Assembly (NCBI GenBank): GCA_009784525.1
Contig: WRBM01000013.1
Span: 1-41,926, forward strand
Source: Erysipelotrichales bacterium
GTDB lineage: Bacteria > Bacillota_I > Bacilli_A > Acholeplasmatales > WRBM01
Direction: 5' to 3'
Length of the DNA stretch: 41,926 nucleotides
Part shown: positions 1-9,330 of the stretch, piece by piece
How the letters are laid out: each line of letters starts with the position of its first letter
How positions within the stretch are numbered: the stretch's first letter is position 1
Program-made: the position numbers and the translations under genes
The notes under the pieces: model-generated
Seen by the model: the letters and a program-made list of their open reading frames with translations, nothing else
Told to the model about the DNA's origin: nothing
The model's database searches: none

Positions 1-22
1 TGTTATATTTAATGGAGTAAAA

Positions 23-1951
23 ATGAAAAAAACATATAATGAACAATCAATAAAAGTTTATGAAGGATTAGAAGCAGTCAGGAAAAGACCAGGAATGTAT
101 ATCGGTTCAACCGATTCCAGAGGCCTTCATCATTTAGTATGGGAAATTGTCGATAATTCCGTCGATGAAGTACTTGCTGGATTTGCAAACCAGATCGAAG
201 TTACAATTGAAAACGATAATTCGGTAATTGTTGAGGATAATGGAAGAGGTATGCCAACGGGAATACATGAAACGGGAAGACCAACTCCGGAAGTAATTTT
301 TAATGTCCTGCATTCAGGCGGAAAATTTTCTTCAGAGAATTATAAGGTTTCAGGTGGTCTGCACGGAGTCGGAAGTTCGGTTGTTAATGCCTTAAGTAGT
401 TTCTTAGAAGTTACAATTCAGCGTGACGGTAAAATTGTCAGTCAGCGCTTTGAAGATGGCGGTCAGAAAATTAATCCGCAGGTTGTTTTAGGCGACTCCA
501 GAAAAACGGGGACTAAGGTTCATTTTAAGCCGAATCCAAAATGTTTTTCCACGACGCTTTTAAATTTTGATTTAATTAAGGACCGATTAAGGGAATCAGC
601 TTTTTTAATTCGCAACCTAAAAATTATTCTTAAAGATCAAAGAAGCAATAAAAAAGAAGTATTCCTTTATGAACAAGGGATTGTTGAGTACCTGGATTTT
701 TTGAATAAAGAAAAAGAAACTCTGCATAGTCCTAGTTTTTTTGAGGGCTCAAATCAAAATATTGAAGTTGAAATGGCTTTTCAATATGGAAAAACCTATT
801 CAGAAACGATTATCTCTTTTGTTAATAATGTCAGAACTAAAGATGGCGGAAGTCATGAGACAGGTTTAAAGACGGCTTTGACTAAAGTTTTTAACGAATA
901 TGCCAGAAAATATGGTATCCTTAAGGAAAAGGACGCTAATTTAGAAGGCGTAGATATCAGAGAAGGCATTAGTATAATCCTATCTGTTAAGATACCAGAA
1001 AACATCTTACAATTTGAAGGTCAGACAAAAGGTAAATTAGGAACCCCACAAGCCAAATCGGCTGTTGAAAATGTCCTGGCTGAAAAAATGATGTTTTTTC
1101 TAGAGGAGAACAGAGCCCTGTCATCGATGATTCTTGAAAAAGTTTTAGTGGCTTTAAGAGCTAGAGAAGCAGCTAGAAAAGCTAAGGAAGAAGCGAGAAA
1201 TACCAATAAGAAAAATAAAAAAGAACAAAACCTTAGTGGTAAGCTTTCGCCATGCCAAAGCAAAAATAAAGAACTTAACGAGCTTTATCTGGTGGAAGGT
1301 GATTCAGCTGGAGGTTCAGCTAAAAAAGGTCGTGACCGCCATTTTCAGGCGATTTTGCCTTTAAGAGGAAAAGTTATTAACTGTGAGAAAGCCAAAGTCA
1401 GCGATGTCCTTAGAAATGAAGAGATAGCTACGATCATCTATACGATTGGTGCTGATTTCGGCGAAGATTTTGATATTAAAAAATGTAACTATAATAAAGT
1501 AATCATTATGACGGATGCCGATACAGATGGAGCTCATATTCAAGTTTTGCTCTTGATGTTCTTTTTCCGCTTTATGCCGGATTTGATCCGTCATGGTAAA
1601 CTTTATCTGGCGATGCCGCCTTTATATAAAATCAGTAAAAAAACTAGCAAAAAGGATGTTAGTGAATATGCCTGGACCGAAGATGATTTCCAAAGATTAC
1701 TTAAGGAACATCCAAATTCAACAATTCAGCGCTTCAAAGGTTTAGGAGAAATGAATGCTGATCAGCTTTTTGATACAACAATGAATCCCAAAACCAGAAA
1801 CTTAATTAGAATCAATATCGATGATTTTAATGAAGCTGAAAAACAAATGACAATCCTGATGGGTGATAACTCTGAAATCCGTAAAGAATGGATTGAAAAT
1901 AATGTTTCATTTGTCACAGAAGATAATTTTGTGATTAAGGAGGCGTTATAA
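23..1951 (+). CDS. parE: DNA topoisomerase IV subunit B
   Basis: ATPase subunit of topoisomerase IV, the type IIA enzyme that decatenates daughter chromosomes. The GHKL ATPase region at the N-terminus shows [17 protein letters not shown] and [14 protein letters not shown]. The loop [11 protein letters not shown] follows in the transducer, and the TOPRIM domain starts at [10 protein letters not shown] (about residue 424) and includes the metal-binding acidic cluster [15 protein letters not shown] and RFKGLGEMN complete the family pattern. At 642 residues it has the normal ParE length, and a lysine-rich linker precedes TOPRIM. The ATG follows a GGAG ribosome binding site at 14-17. The stop codon overlaps the parC start by one base (TAATG), so the two are translationally coupled. 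It could in principle be GyrB, but the partner and the pairing favour ParE. Confidence 0.95.
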   Translation: MKKTYNEQSIKVYEGLEAVRKRPGMYIGSTDSRGLHHLVWEIVDNSVDEVLAGFANQIEVTIENDNSVIVEDNGRGMPTGIHETGRPTPEVIFNVLHSGGKFSSENYKVSGGLHGVGSSVVNALSSFLEVTIQRDGKIVSQRFEDGGQKINPQVVLGDSRKTGTKVHFKPNPKCFSTTLLNFDLIKDRLRESAFLIRNLKIILKDQRSNKKEVFLYEQGIVEYLDFLNKEKETLHSPSFFEGSNQNIEVEMAFQYGKTYSETIISFVNNVRTKDGGSHETGLKTALTKVFNEYARKYGILKEKDANLEGVDIREGISIILSVKIPENILQFEGQTKGKLGTPQAKSAVENVLAEKMMFFLEENRALSSMILEKVLVALRAREAARKAKEEARNTNKKNKKEQNLSGKLSPCQSKNKELNELYLVEGDSAGGSAKKGRDRHFQAILPLRGKVINCEKAKVSDVLRNEEIATIIYTIGADFGEDFDIKKCNYNKVIIMTDADTDGAHIQVLLLMFFFRFMPDLIRHGKLYLAMPPLYKISKKTSKKDVSEYAWTEDDFQRLLKEHPNSTIQRFKGLGEMNADQLFDTTMNPKTRNLIRINIDDFNEAEKQMTILMGDNSEIRKEWIENNVSFVTEDNFVIKEAL

Positions 1952-4575
1952 TGCCAAAAAAAATAACTGAACAATTAGAGATTATTGATCGGATAATTGA
2001 CGAAAGATTAGAAGACGTTGCGGCTGAACGTTTCAAAAGATATTCAAAATATACAATTCAGGATCGGGCTTTACCAGATATCCGTGACGGGCTCAAACCT
2101 GTGCAAAGAAGAATATTTTATGCGATGGACCAAATGGGTCTAGCTTCACATAAGCCTTATAAAAAGTCTGCTCGTATTTGTGGCGATGTTATGGGTAAAT
2201 ATCATCCGCATGGTGAATCCGCAATCTATGAAGCTTTAGTCAGAATGAGTCAAGATTTTAAAATGCGCGAATTATTAATTGATATGCAAGGTAATAACGG
2301 TTCAATTGATGGAGATCCAGCGGCCGCAATGCGTTATACAGAAATCAGACTTTCGCCATTAGCGGAAAGATTATTAGAAAATATTGACAAAAATACCGTC
2401 GACTTTGTACCTAACTTTGATGATAGTGAAACAGAGCCGGTTGTTTTACCGACTCGATTTCCAAATTTGCTTGTTAATGGGGCTAATGGTATCGCTACTG
2501 GTTATAAAACCATCATCCCTCCGCATAACCTTGGTGAGGTAGTAGAAGCTTGTATTGCGCTAATAAATAATCCTGATGCGACTTTAGAAGATTTAATGCA
2601 TTATGTTAAGGGTCCGGATTTTCCAACGGGCGGGATTATTCAAGGTGTTGCCGGAATCAAAAAAATCTATGAAACGGGCGACGGTAAAATTATAATTGCT
2701 TCCAAAACAACTTTTGAAGAAATTACTAAGGGCCAATATCGGATTGCGATTTCTGAAATTCCTTTTGAAGTCAATAAAGCTGACTTAGTGCGTACAATTG
2801 ATCAGTTAAGGATTGATAAAGTTTTAGAAGATATCTTAGAAGTAAGAGATGAATCCGATAAAGAAGGTTTAAGAATTGCGATTGATTTAAAGAAGAATGC
2901 TAATCATGAAATGACGCTAAATTATCTTCTGAAAAAAACCGATCTTTCTATTTCCTATAATCCGCTTATGATCGCTATCAGCAATCGTAAACCGATAAAA
3001 TTCAGCTTAAAACAAATCCTTAGTGCTTTTATTAACCATCAAAAGGAAATTGTGACTAATCGTTCTAACTTTGATTTGAATAAAGCAACTAACCGTTTGC
3101 ATATCTTAGAGGGATTAATTAAAGCTGTTTCAATTTTAGATGAGATAATCGCGATTATCAGAGCTTCTAAAAATAAAGCTGATTCCAAAATTAATCTTCA
3201 AAACCGTTTCGAGTTTACAGAATTACAAGCCGAAGCAATCGTTACCTTACAACTTTATCGTTTAAGTTCAACAGACATTGTTTTACTGCAACAAGAAGCT
3301 GATACGACGCTTAAACTAATTGCTAAGTTAAAGAAAATTCTGGAAAATGAGAAAGTTTTATTAGCAACTATTAAAGATGAATTAACGGAAATCAAGGAAT
3401 TATTTCCTTCGCCGCGCAAAACGGAAATTGAAGATGAGGTTAAAGAAATCAAAATCAATAAAGAAGAACTTATCTCTAGTGAAGATGTTTTTGTGCAAAT
3501 TACCAAAGATGGTTATGTTAAACGAGCTAATTCTAAAAGTTTCAAGACGGCTAAAGAAAACGGCATGAAAGAAAATGATGCGGTTTTATTCTTAAAAGAA
3601 GTTAATACTAAAGATACGCTTTTAATGTTCACTAATTTAGGGAACTATATCTTTATGCCAGTTTATCAGCTTGAAGAACAAAAATGGAAAGATATCGGTA
3701 CCTATATCAGCAATCTAGTCCCAACCGGAAAAGATGAAAAGATTATCGATTGTTTTGATATCCGTGACTTTGACCAACCAGAGCACTTGTTATTTACGAC
3801 CAAAAACGGATATGTCAAACAGATTGTTTTAAAAGAATTGCTTGTGACCCGTTACTCCAAACCAGTCAGAGCGATTAAGTTAAACGCTGATGATCTTGTT
3901 GTCAGTGTTGATAAAATACTTTATCCTCAGGAAGTTTTAATTACCACAACAAGAGGTAACATAATCCGCTTTCTAGCTAATGAGATTGCAGTTTTAGGGA
4001 CTAATGCGGCTGGCGTTAAAGGTATGAATTTAACTGATGGCGATACATGTAGCTGTGGCATTTATGTTAAAAACAAAGATGACTTTATCATTTTAACGCA
4101 ACGCGGCTTCCTTAAGCGGGTTAAGGTTTCAGAAGTCCGTTTAATGCGTCGGGCGCGATCAGGCTCCAGAATTATCAAAGAGATTAAGACTAATCCGCAT
4201 TATTGCGTCAGTATCGCTAAAATGACGGCTAGTCAATATAAAGAAGATACTAAGGTCAAAGTCATAACCAGTCAGACTAACTTCTTTACAAGTTGTTTTA
4301 ACTTAAAGTATTTGCCTACAGAGCTAGGGAAAGAATTTGTTCCAGAAAAGGAATACGGGACTTCCTTAAAGCTTTTAATTGAAACCGCAAATGGTCCGGA
4401 AACTAATGAACCTATTGCCGAAAATAATGGTGAGGAAATTATTCGTCTGATTAAAAAAGAGCCTGAAAAAGATTTAGATATCTTTAAAGAACTAGATGAG
4501 GAATTAAAAGTTTCCAAAGAAAAGTCCAAAAAGTTTAAGAACCTGACGATTTTTGATGACCTGTTCGATGATTAA
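1951..4575 (+). CDS. parC: DNA topoisomerase IV subunit A
   Basis: DNA-cleaving subunit of topoisomerase IV, working with the upstream ParE to unlink replicated chromosomes. The winged-helix and tower region is at the N-terminus, with catalytic Tyr129 in the motif AAAMRYTE. The quinolone-determining segment reads [10 protein letters not shown], with Ser90 and Glu94 in the usual drug-contact positions, so no classic resistance change is seen. [18 protein letters not shown] is close to the usual IAxGxxTxIPPHN motif. The C-terminal half contains the beta-pinwheel DNA-wrapping blades (for example [20 protein letters not shown] and [11 protein letters not shown]), followed by an acidic, lysine-rich tail. 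At 874 residues its length is within the family range. The ATG overlaps the parE stop by one base, and GGAG sits just upstream. Confidence 0.95.
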   Translation: MPKKITEQLEIIDRIIDERLEDVAAERFKRYSKYTIQDRALPDIRDGLKPVQRRIFYAMDQMGLASHKPYKKSARICGDVMGKYHPHGESAIYEALVRMSQDFKMRELLIDMQGNNGSIDGDPAAAMRYTEIRLSPLAERLLENIDKNTVDFVPNFDDSETEPVVLPTRFPNLLVNGANGIATGYKTIIPPHNLGEVVEACIALINNPDATLEDLMHYVKGPDFPTGGIIQGVAGIKKIYETGDGKIIIASKTTFEEITKGQYRIAISEIPFEVNKADLVRTIDQLRIDKVLEDILEVRDESDKEGLRIAIDLKKNANHEMTLNYLLKKTDLSISYNPLMIAISNRKPIKFSLKQILSAFINHQKEIVTNRSNFDLNKATNRLHILEGLIKAVSILDEIIAIIRASKNKADSKINLQNRFEFTELQAEAIVTLQLYRLSSTDIVLLQQEADTTLKLIAKLKKILENEKVLLATIKDELTEIKELFPSPRKTEIEDEVKEIKINKEELISSEDVFVQITKDGYVKRANSKSFKTAKENGMKENDAVLFLKEVNTKDTLLMFTNLGNYIFMPVYQLEEQKWKDIGTYISNLVPTGKDEKIIDCFDIRDFDQPEHLLFTTKNGYVKQIVLKELLVTRYSKPVRAIKLNADDLVVSVDKILYPQEVLITTTRGNIIRFLANEIAVLGTNAAGVKGMNLTDGDTCSCGIYVKNKDDFIILTQRGFLKRVKVSEVRLMRRARSGSRIIKEIKTNPHYCVSIAKMTASQYKEDTKVKVITSQTNFFTSCFNLKYLPTELGKEFVPEKEYGTSLKLLIETANGPETNEPIAENNGEEIIRLIKKEPEKDLDIFKELDEELKVSKEKSKKFKNLTIFDDLFDD

Positions 4576-4599
4576 AAAATAAAAAGGAGAGATGTTAGA

Positions 4600-6243
4600 A
4601 TGTTTGAAGTTAGTTTTCTTGGCAAAAAACAAACATTTGATAAAAAAATTCGTCTTGGCGATCTTTTAACTAATAAAGAAAAAGACAAATATTATGTCGC
4701 AAAAGTTAACAATGCCTTAAGAGAGTTAAACTATGAATTTGCCTATAATGCAAAAGTTGAATTTCTGACAGCAGCTGATTATGATGTTTCCCGAGTTTAT
4801 GAAGCATCCTTGCGTTATCTTATCTCAATGGCAGCCTTTGAACTTGACCCAACTATGCAATTAAGCTTTGATTATTCTGTAAGCCGAGCTTTATATTGTG
4901 AGATTCGTAAGTCAGAAAAAAAGGTCGATACTGCTTTTTTGGAAGCACTGCAAAAAAAAGTTTTACAACTTGTTAAACAGGATTATCCGATTAAGCGGAT
5001 TACGGTAACTAAGGATAAAGCGCTAGCAATTTATGACCAATTCCATTTTTACGATAAAGTTGAAGTCTTAAAATACCGGGAAAATGATTTTGTTCATTTG
5101 TATGAATGTAATGGTTATTATAATTACATGTATTCCTTAATGGTCAACAGGACTGGTGTTTTAAATAAATTTAAGTTTCGTTTGTATAACCCAGGCTTTA
5201 TTATTCAGTTTCCAAGAAGCGAAAGTGAGGGTTTAATTCCGGAGTTTGTTGATGATGTGCAGTTTGGTAGAACGTTAAGGGAAGAAAAGAGCTGGATCCA
5301 AATCGTTGGCGCTGAAACAATTGCCGAAATAAATGCCTACAAAAAAGAACGTCGCTTAAGTGATTTTGTTAATATGTGTGAAACAAGACATTCTAATATG
5401 ATTGCGGAGCTTGGTGTTATCATTAAAAGCCAAATGGAAAATCTTCGTTTGATTTGTGTTGCGGGTCCATCCTCAAGCGGTAAAACTACATTTACAAACC
5501 GTTTAAGAATTGAACTTCTAACAAGAGGCATTAAACCATTTTTAGTTTCAATTGATGATTACTATAAACCCAAGGCAGAAGCACCTAAAGATGAATTCGG
5601 TCAACCAGACCTTGAGCATCTTCATGCTTTAGATGTTGAATTATTTAACAGCGATTTACAAAAGCTGATTTCTGGTGAAGAGGTTTCCTTGCCAAGATTT
5701 GATTTTAAACTCGGCAAGCGCAGTTTTAGGACGCCTGTAAAGGTTTCAGAAGAGATGCCGATTCTTATTGAGGGCATTCATGCTTTAAACGAAGAATTGA
5801 CAAGTTATATTCCGCATCACCAAAAATATAAAATCTATATTTCTCCGCATCCGCAATATCATATCGATTATCATAACCCGATAAGTATAACCGATATCCG
5901 ATTATTAAGAAGAATCGTCAGAGATAAGGAATACAGAAATACAGTTCCAGCTGATACTTTAAGAATGTGGCCTTCAGTAAGGCGAGGTGAATTCAAATGG
6001 ATTTATCCGAACCAGGAAACAAGCGATTACGTTTTTAATAGCGAGCTTACCTATGAGATCGGAATTCTTAAGAAGTATGCTTTAGAAGCCTTAGAAGCAA
6101 TCAGCCGCGATCATGAGTTTTATATAACGGCTAATCGTTTAGTAAAATTTTTACGTTATTTTGAAGATATTGATGATAAGTTTGTCCCAGCAAATTCCCT
6201 GCTTAAAGAATTCATAGGCGGTTCCTCGTTTTATTACGATTAA
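4600..6243 (+). CDS. Nucleoside kinase, uridine-kinase family, with TGS-like N-terminus
   Basis: Predicted ATP-dependent nucleoside (uridine/cytidine-type) kinase. The first about 60 residues look like a TGS domain and the next about 160 resemble the threonyl-tRNA-synthetase second additional domain. The kinase domain follows, with Walker A GPSSSGKTT at residues 289-297, the acceptor-site segment VSIDDYYKP, and the later EGIHALNEEL. This three-part arrangement is common in Firmicutes and Thermotoga, where the protein is annotated as uridine kinase-like; the physiological substrate is not settled. It lies 24 bp after parC with its own AAAGGAGAG ribosome binding site, in the same operon as parE/parC. 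No catalytic motif appears to be lost. Confidence is high for the fold and moderate for the substrate. Confidence 0.85.
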   Translation: MFEVSFLGKKQTFDKKIRLGDLLTNKEKDKYYVAKVNNALRELNYEFAYNAKVEFLTAADYDVSRVYEASLRYLISMAAFELDPTMQLSFDYSVSRALYCEIRKSEKKVDTAFLEALQKKVLQLVKQDYPIKRITVTKDKALAIYDQFHFYDKVEVLKYRENDFVHLYECNGYYNYMYSLMVNRTGVLNKFKFRLYNPGFIIQFPRSESEGLIPEFVDDVQFGRTLREEKSWIQIVGAETIAEINAYKKERRLSDFVNMCETRHSNMIAELGVIIKSQMENLRLICVAGPSSSGKTTFTNRLRIELLTRGIKPFLVSIDDYYKPKAEAPKDEFGQPDLEHLHALDVELFNSDLQKLISGEEVSLPRFDFKLGKRSFRTPVKVSEEMPILIEGIHALNEELTSYIPHHQKYKIYISPHPQYHIDYHNPISITDIRLLRRIVRDKEYRNTVPADTLRMWPSVRRGEFKWIYPNQETSDYVFNSELTYEIGILKKYALEALEAISRDHEFYITANRLVKFLRYFEDIDDKFVPANSLLKEFIGGSSFYYD

Positions 6244-6246
6244 GCT

Positions 6247-7329
6247 ATGCATTGTTTAAATAATATGGACCGGATCATTTTAAAGATTGATCTGGTATTG
6301 GATATGATTCGTTTATATGAATTCAAGGGGAAGAATTTTTATTATCATGAAGTCTTTGAAACTAATGCTGAGAAAATCGCTAATCTGGTGATTAACCGGG
6401 ACGTTAGTTTCTTTATTAAAATATTTGAACTAGATATAACTGAACATCGTTTGAAATTGATTTTAGAAAAGAATGCAACTCCTAAAAATAAAATAGAGAT
6501 GTTCGCGGATAATCTGCGCAAAAGCTTTATCTATCTTCATAGTGCAATTTCAAACTTTGAGCTCTTGCCAAATGTCATTCAGGATTTCGCTAATATGATT
6601 TATAAGGGCGTTGATAAAATTTCTTATAAAGAAGAGATCACAACAACCCATCTTGGACTGACAGAAAGAAAAATTACTTTGAAGCGAAATGACCTTGAAG
6701 AACTGACAAATCAGTTTATGGAAAAACTAGCTTCTAAAAATTTTGAGCTTACACTTTTGATCACAAACTTTTATGTTGATTTTATTAACATGCAAGTTTT
6801 TAGAAATCACAATGAAGAAATAGGTTTGATTTTACTTTACATTATGTTGTTTAAAGAGAAGTTTGAACCGTTTCGATTTGCCAGCTTTTTTGAGGCTTAT
6901 TTTAATAACCTTGCGGCTTATAAAAAAGCGACGATGCAAGCGAGTTTTAATTGGGAAGAAGGCTATTCACAAACTGAGCCTTTAAACCGGCAAATTATTA
7001 AGACACTTTTGGAATGTTATCAAAAGATTGAACACGATATGGAAGACTATCTTTTTGATCAGAATATTAAGAAGCGCGACTTTCTGGAAAATGCCATTAT
7101 CAACGGCAAAGAGATTTTTACAAAAGAAGAGCTTGTCAAGAAATTTCCTTATGTCAGCATCTCAACAATCGACAAGACACTAAAACGTCTGAAAGATGAA
7201 AATAAGATTCGTCCCCTTGGGACGGGTCGAAGTGCCAAATGGATCAGGCTTGTCAAACCGCCAGAAAAATTTCGCCGCGAGAATTACCAATTTACGATTG
7301 ATGATTTTGCGAATGAAGAAACAGCCTAA
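6247..7329 (+). CDS. Degenerate Fic-domain protein with C-terminal winged helix
   Basis: Fic proteins normally transfer AMP or related groups using the motif HPFx[DE]GNGRxGR. Here the aligned segment at residues 183-194 is QVFRNHNEEIGL. The flanks fit the Fic fold well (LILLYIMLFKEKFEPFRF, then AAYKKATMQASFNWEEG). However, the catalytic His is Gln, both motif Gly are replaced (His and Glu), and both Arg are lost (Glu and Leu). A winged-helix-like domain ends the protein (FTKEELVKKFPYVSISTIDKTLKRL, roughly residues 285-340), as in many Fic/DOC regulators. The start codon lies 3 bp after the kinase stop, and no clear ribosome binding site is seen; an in-frame ATG at 6265 is an alternative. I infer a non-catalytic, possibly DNA-binding protein co-transcribed with parE-parC. 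AMPylation activity is unlikely. Confidence 0.75.
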   Translation: MHCLNNMDRIILKIDLVLDMIRLYEFKGKNFYYHEVFETNAEKIANLVINRDVSFFIKIFELDITEHRLKLILEKNATPKNKIEMFADNLRKSFIYLHSAISNFELLPNVIQDFANMIYKGVDKISYKEEITTTHLGLTERKITLKRNDLEELTNQFMEKLASKNFELTLLITNFYVDFINMQVFRNHNEEIGLILLYIMLFKEKFEPFRFASFFEAYFNNLAAYKKATMQASFNWEEGYSQTEPLNRQIIKTLLECYQKIEHDMEDYLFDQNIKKRDFLENAIINGKEIFTKEELVKKFPYVSISTIDKTLKRLKDENKIRPLGTGRSAKWIRLVKPPEKFRRENYQFTIDDFANEETA

Positions 7330-7338
7330 TAAAAAAAT

Positions 7339-7378
7339 AAATCTCAGTGATTAAAATTACTGGGATTTTTTCTTTTTA
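7339..7378 (+). terminator. Rho-independent terminator of the parE operon
   Basis: A hairpin pairs AATCTCAGT with ACTGGGATT (one G-T pair) and is followed by a run of T's. It lies about 10 bp after the Fic-like gene stop. Confidence 0.8.
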
Positions 7379-7396
7379 AAAAGTAAAAAAATGAGG

Positions 7397-7485
7397 CGCA
7401 TTTAAACGAATTGAGATGGATGATTTATCAGAAATTAAATTTTCGATTTAAATTTCATTTTCATAAATTTCTCGAATTTTTATGA
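7397..7485 (+). repeat. Left arm of inverted repeat framing dif
   Basis: Two blocks match, in inverted orientation and in the same order, blocks to the right of dif. CGCATTTAAACGAATTGAG (7397-7415) has one mismatch against 8311-8329. The segment 7460-7485 (TTCATA..TCTCGAATTTTTATGA) matches 8271-8293 with small gaps. The blocks are 44 bp apart here and 17 bp apart on the right. Both read toward dif, and the arm starts about 430 bp from it. Confidence 0.65.
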
Positions 7486-7842
7486 TTTTAAGCATAAAAA
7501 AAATATGAAAGCAAAAAAGCTTGTTTTCATAAAACGGCATTTTTATTTAATTTAAATAAATAGAATATAGACGTTTTCAATTTTCAAGACAGCAGAAGCC
7601 TACAGCAAATATAAGGCCAAAAACGTAATATAAGCCTTAAATAACCTGAGGAAGTACATTATAAACTAATTGAATCCTCGATTTGAAATTTATTGTCGAG
7701 TTTCAAAATAAACATATCATTTTTACGCAAAATGCGTAGTTTAGCGGAAAATTTCGGCGGCTATTCAGGCGCTTTATATCGGAAGAGAGGGCATTTAATA
7801 ACCATTATAATGTTTCTCTCTTTATTTTCTAATTATTGTATT

Positions 7843-7870
7843 TGTTCCGATAATATATATTATGTAAACC
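7843..7870 (+). other. dif chromosome-dimer resolution site
   Basis: A 28-bp site closely matches the Firmicutes dif consensus. The 18 bases AATATATATTATGTAAAC (7852-7869) are identical to the B. subtilis dif as I know it, and the left half keeps TTCC at 7845-7848. By eye, 23 of 28 positions agree, with differences only at the outer edges and in the XerC-side arm. The right half TTATGTAAA is the conserved XerD-binding arm. The site lies in a non-coding gap where convergent gene blocks meet, and xerD is encoded 2.7 kb away. I read this as the chromosomal dif marking the replication terminus. A dif-like module on an integrative element is less likely because no phage or element genes adjoin it. 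Confidence 0.9.
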
Positions 7871-8270
7871 TTAATATAGTGCAATAACTATGCGGGTTTG
7901 GTGTATTTTGTGGGAAAGTTGATAACTTTTATTTTGTTAACTTTGGGCTTTTTCGTTTGAAAATTAATTAATGTCATTATTCTCGACTGATTTCGGGCCA
8001 ATTGATAATTAATATATTCGATTTCGATAGTTTTGATTAAAACCATGATTTTAGGCATTTAAACTAGATCGATTTAAAGAGATTGAGCTTTATCTTTTGT
8101 ATATGAATGGGTTATTAATTGTTATATTATCTTAATGAAAGTTAATGAAAACAATGAAATAATTTTCAGAAATTGGATTTAATTGTGAAACTAAAATAAA
8201 CAATAAGTACATTAAAATGCTATGCTGTTGTCAGGCAATCCATTCACATTATTTTACTAATTTGTCTTTT

Positions 8271-8329
8271 TCATAAAAATCGAGATGTATGAATATTCAG
8301 TTTTTAATAACTCGATTCGTTTAAATGCG
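8271..8329 (-). repeat. Right arm of inverted repeat framing dif
   Basis: Read on the minus strand, this contains CGCATTTAAACGAATCGAG (8311-8329) and then TTCATACATCTCGA plus TTTTTATGA (8271-8293). It mirrors the left arm at 7397-7485 with a deletion of roughly 28 bp between the blocks. The first block is 440 bp from dif, almost the same distance as on the left. Confidence 0.65.
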
Positions 8330-8893
8330 TCAATAAAATTAGCTTAAATGAGCTCGTTAATAATCTCTGATTTAAGTAAATAAATTAAGAAATTATGATG
8401 ATCAGAAAATGAATGCTTTTGATTTTGAAGAAAGAAAAAAGCTATTAACTTAATTTTTGAAGCTCTGTTTTATTGAGCAATTAAGACCGATTGGTAATCC
8501 TGATTTCGAACTATTATTTGTTTTGCTGGAGTGAAGTAAATTCAATGCGGTTCACAAAATGAGATTGTGTTTGATTAGCTAGCCACTCTTTTAAATCATT
8601 TATATTTTTAATATTTTATTATGATCAGCTAATTTGAATGATGCATTATAAGAAATTGAAAATCAGTTTTTTAGTTTTTTCTTGTTTCGATTAAGGCTTT
8701 TATTAACCTGGGGTTAGCCTTAAATCAGGGACTAAAAACAAGCTTCAAAACAGGCGTTTTTTTCGATCATTTTATTTGAAAAAATCTGCTGTTTTTAAAG
8801 CCTGATTCTTCTTCATTTTTTGGGCCAAAAATCATCTCATAAAGTTTATGTTTTTTGAAGATTATTTTATGCCTTAAATTGATTAAATCTTAG

Positions 8894-8992
8894 TTGAAAA
8901 ATTTGACGAATTTTGTAATTTTAAAAAGCTTATCTAATGCCTTATTAAATGCCGTAATCTGATTATTGATATTAGATTGTTTTTGAAATTTT
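8894..8992 (+). repeat. 99-bp direct repeat, copy 1
   Basis: It begins TTGAAAAATTTGACGAATTT and ends TTTTGAAATTTT. It matches 9217-9315 without gaps, at about 89 of 99 positions by eye. It contains a stem-loop (AATCTGAT/ATTAGATT, one G-T pair) near its right end. Confidence 0.85.
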
Positions 8993-9125
8993 TTTATTTA
9001 CCATACATGCCCTATTTTATTGACAAGAAATTAATATAAAAATAATCGATAGATTATAAACAATCGAAACCGCAAATTAAAGGATTTAGGTGATTTCGAT
9101 TTAAACTAATAATTTAATTATTTTA

Positions 9126-9179
9126 AATAAAAAACAGATCTGATTACTAGCTTAAAAGCCTAATAAATCGGATCTGTTT
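9126..9179 (-). terminator. Terminator of the xerD-deoB transcript
   Basis: A 14-bp stem with one wobble pair joins 9132-9145 to 9166-9179 around a 20-base loop. On the minus strand it is followed by TTTTTTATTT. It lies about 150 bp beyond the deoB stop, between the two copies of the 99-bp repeat. Confidence 0.75.
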
Positions 9180-9216
9180 GTTAATGTAGTTTTATTAAAA
9201 TGTTCTAAATCAGCAA

Positions 9217-9315
9217 TTGAAAAATTTGACGAATTTTGTAATTTTGAAAAGTCTATCTAATGCCTTATCAAATTCTATAATCTGATTATTGATATCAGAT
9301 TACTTTTGAAATTTT
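9217..9315 (+). repeat. 99-bp direct repeat, copy 2
   Basis: This second copy of the repeat at 8894-8992 ends 15 bp from the deoB stop. The internal hairpin is intact here, with TAATCTGAT pairing with ATCAGATTA around a 7-base loop. The change at the second arm (T to C) restores a Watson-Crick pair relative to copy 1. Confidence 0.85.
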
Positions 9316-9330
9316 AAAATTATGATATAA

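Larger units (their letters stand above)
7379..9330. other. Two-kilobase non-coding replication-terminus gap
   Basis: This stretch between converging gene blocks has no convincing protein gene on either strand. It is very AT-rich apart from a short G+C-richer patch at about 7725-7800. It holds the dif site, inverted-repeat arms, a 99-bp direct repeat and the deoB terminator, listed separately. Small perfect hairpins occur at 7725-7737 (ACGCA/TGCGT), at 7915-7929 (AAAGTT/AACTTT) and at about 8703-8716 (TAACC/GGTTA). Short words such as TGATTTCG, TTTTCATAAA and GATTTAAA recur. No tRNA, rRNA, SRP RNA or tmRNA pattern was recognised. Confidence 0.7.

Noticed and set aside
7693-7887. 64-codon open frame on the plus strand in the terminus gap
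   Set aside because: It runs straight through the dif site, has no ribosome binding site, and matches no family I know. dif sites are expected to be non-coding.
7379-9330. Hidden RNA gene (SRP RNA, tmRNA or tRNA) in the terminus gap
   Set aside because: No conserved core motif of these RNAs was found on either strand, and no promoter-terminator pair frames a likely transcript there.
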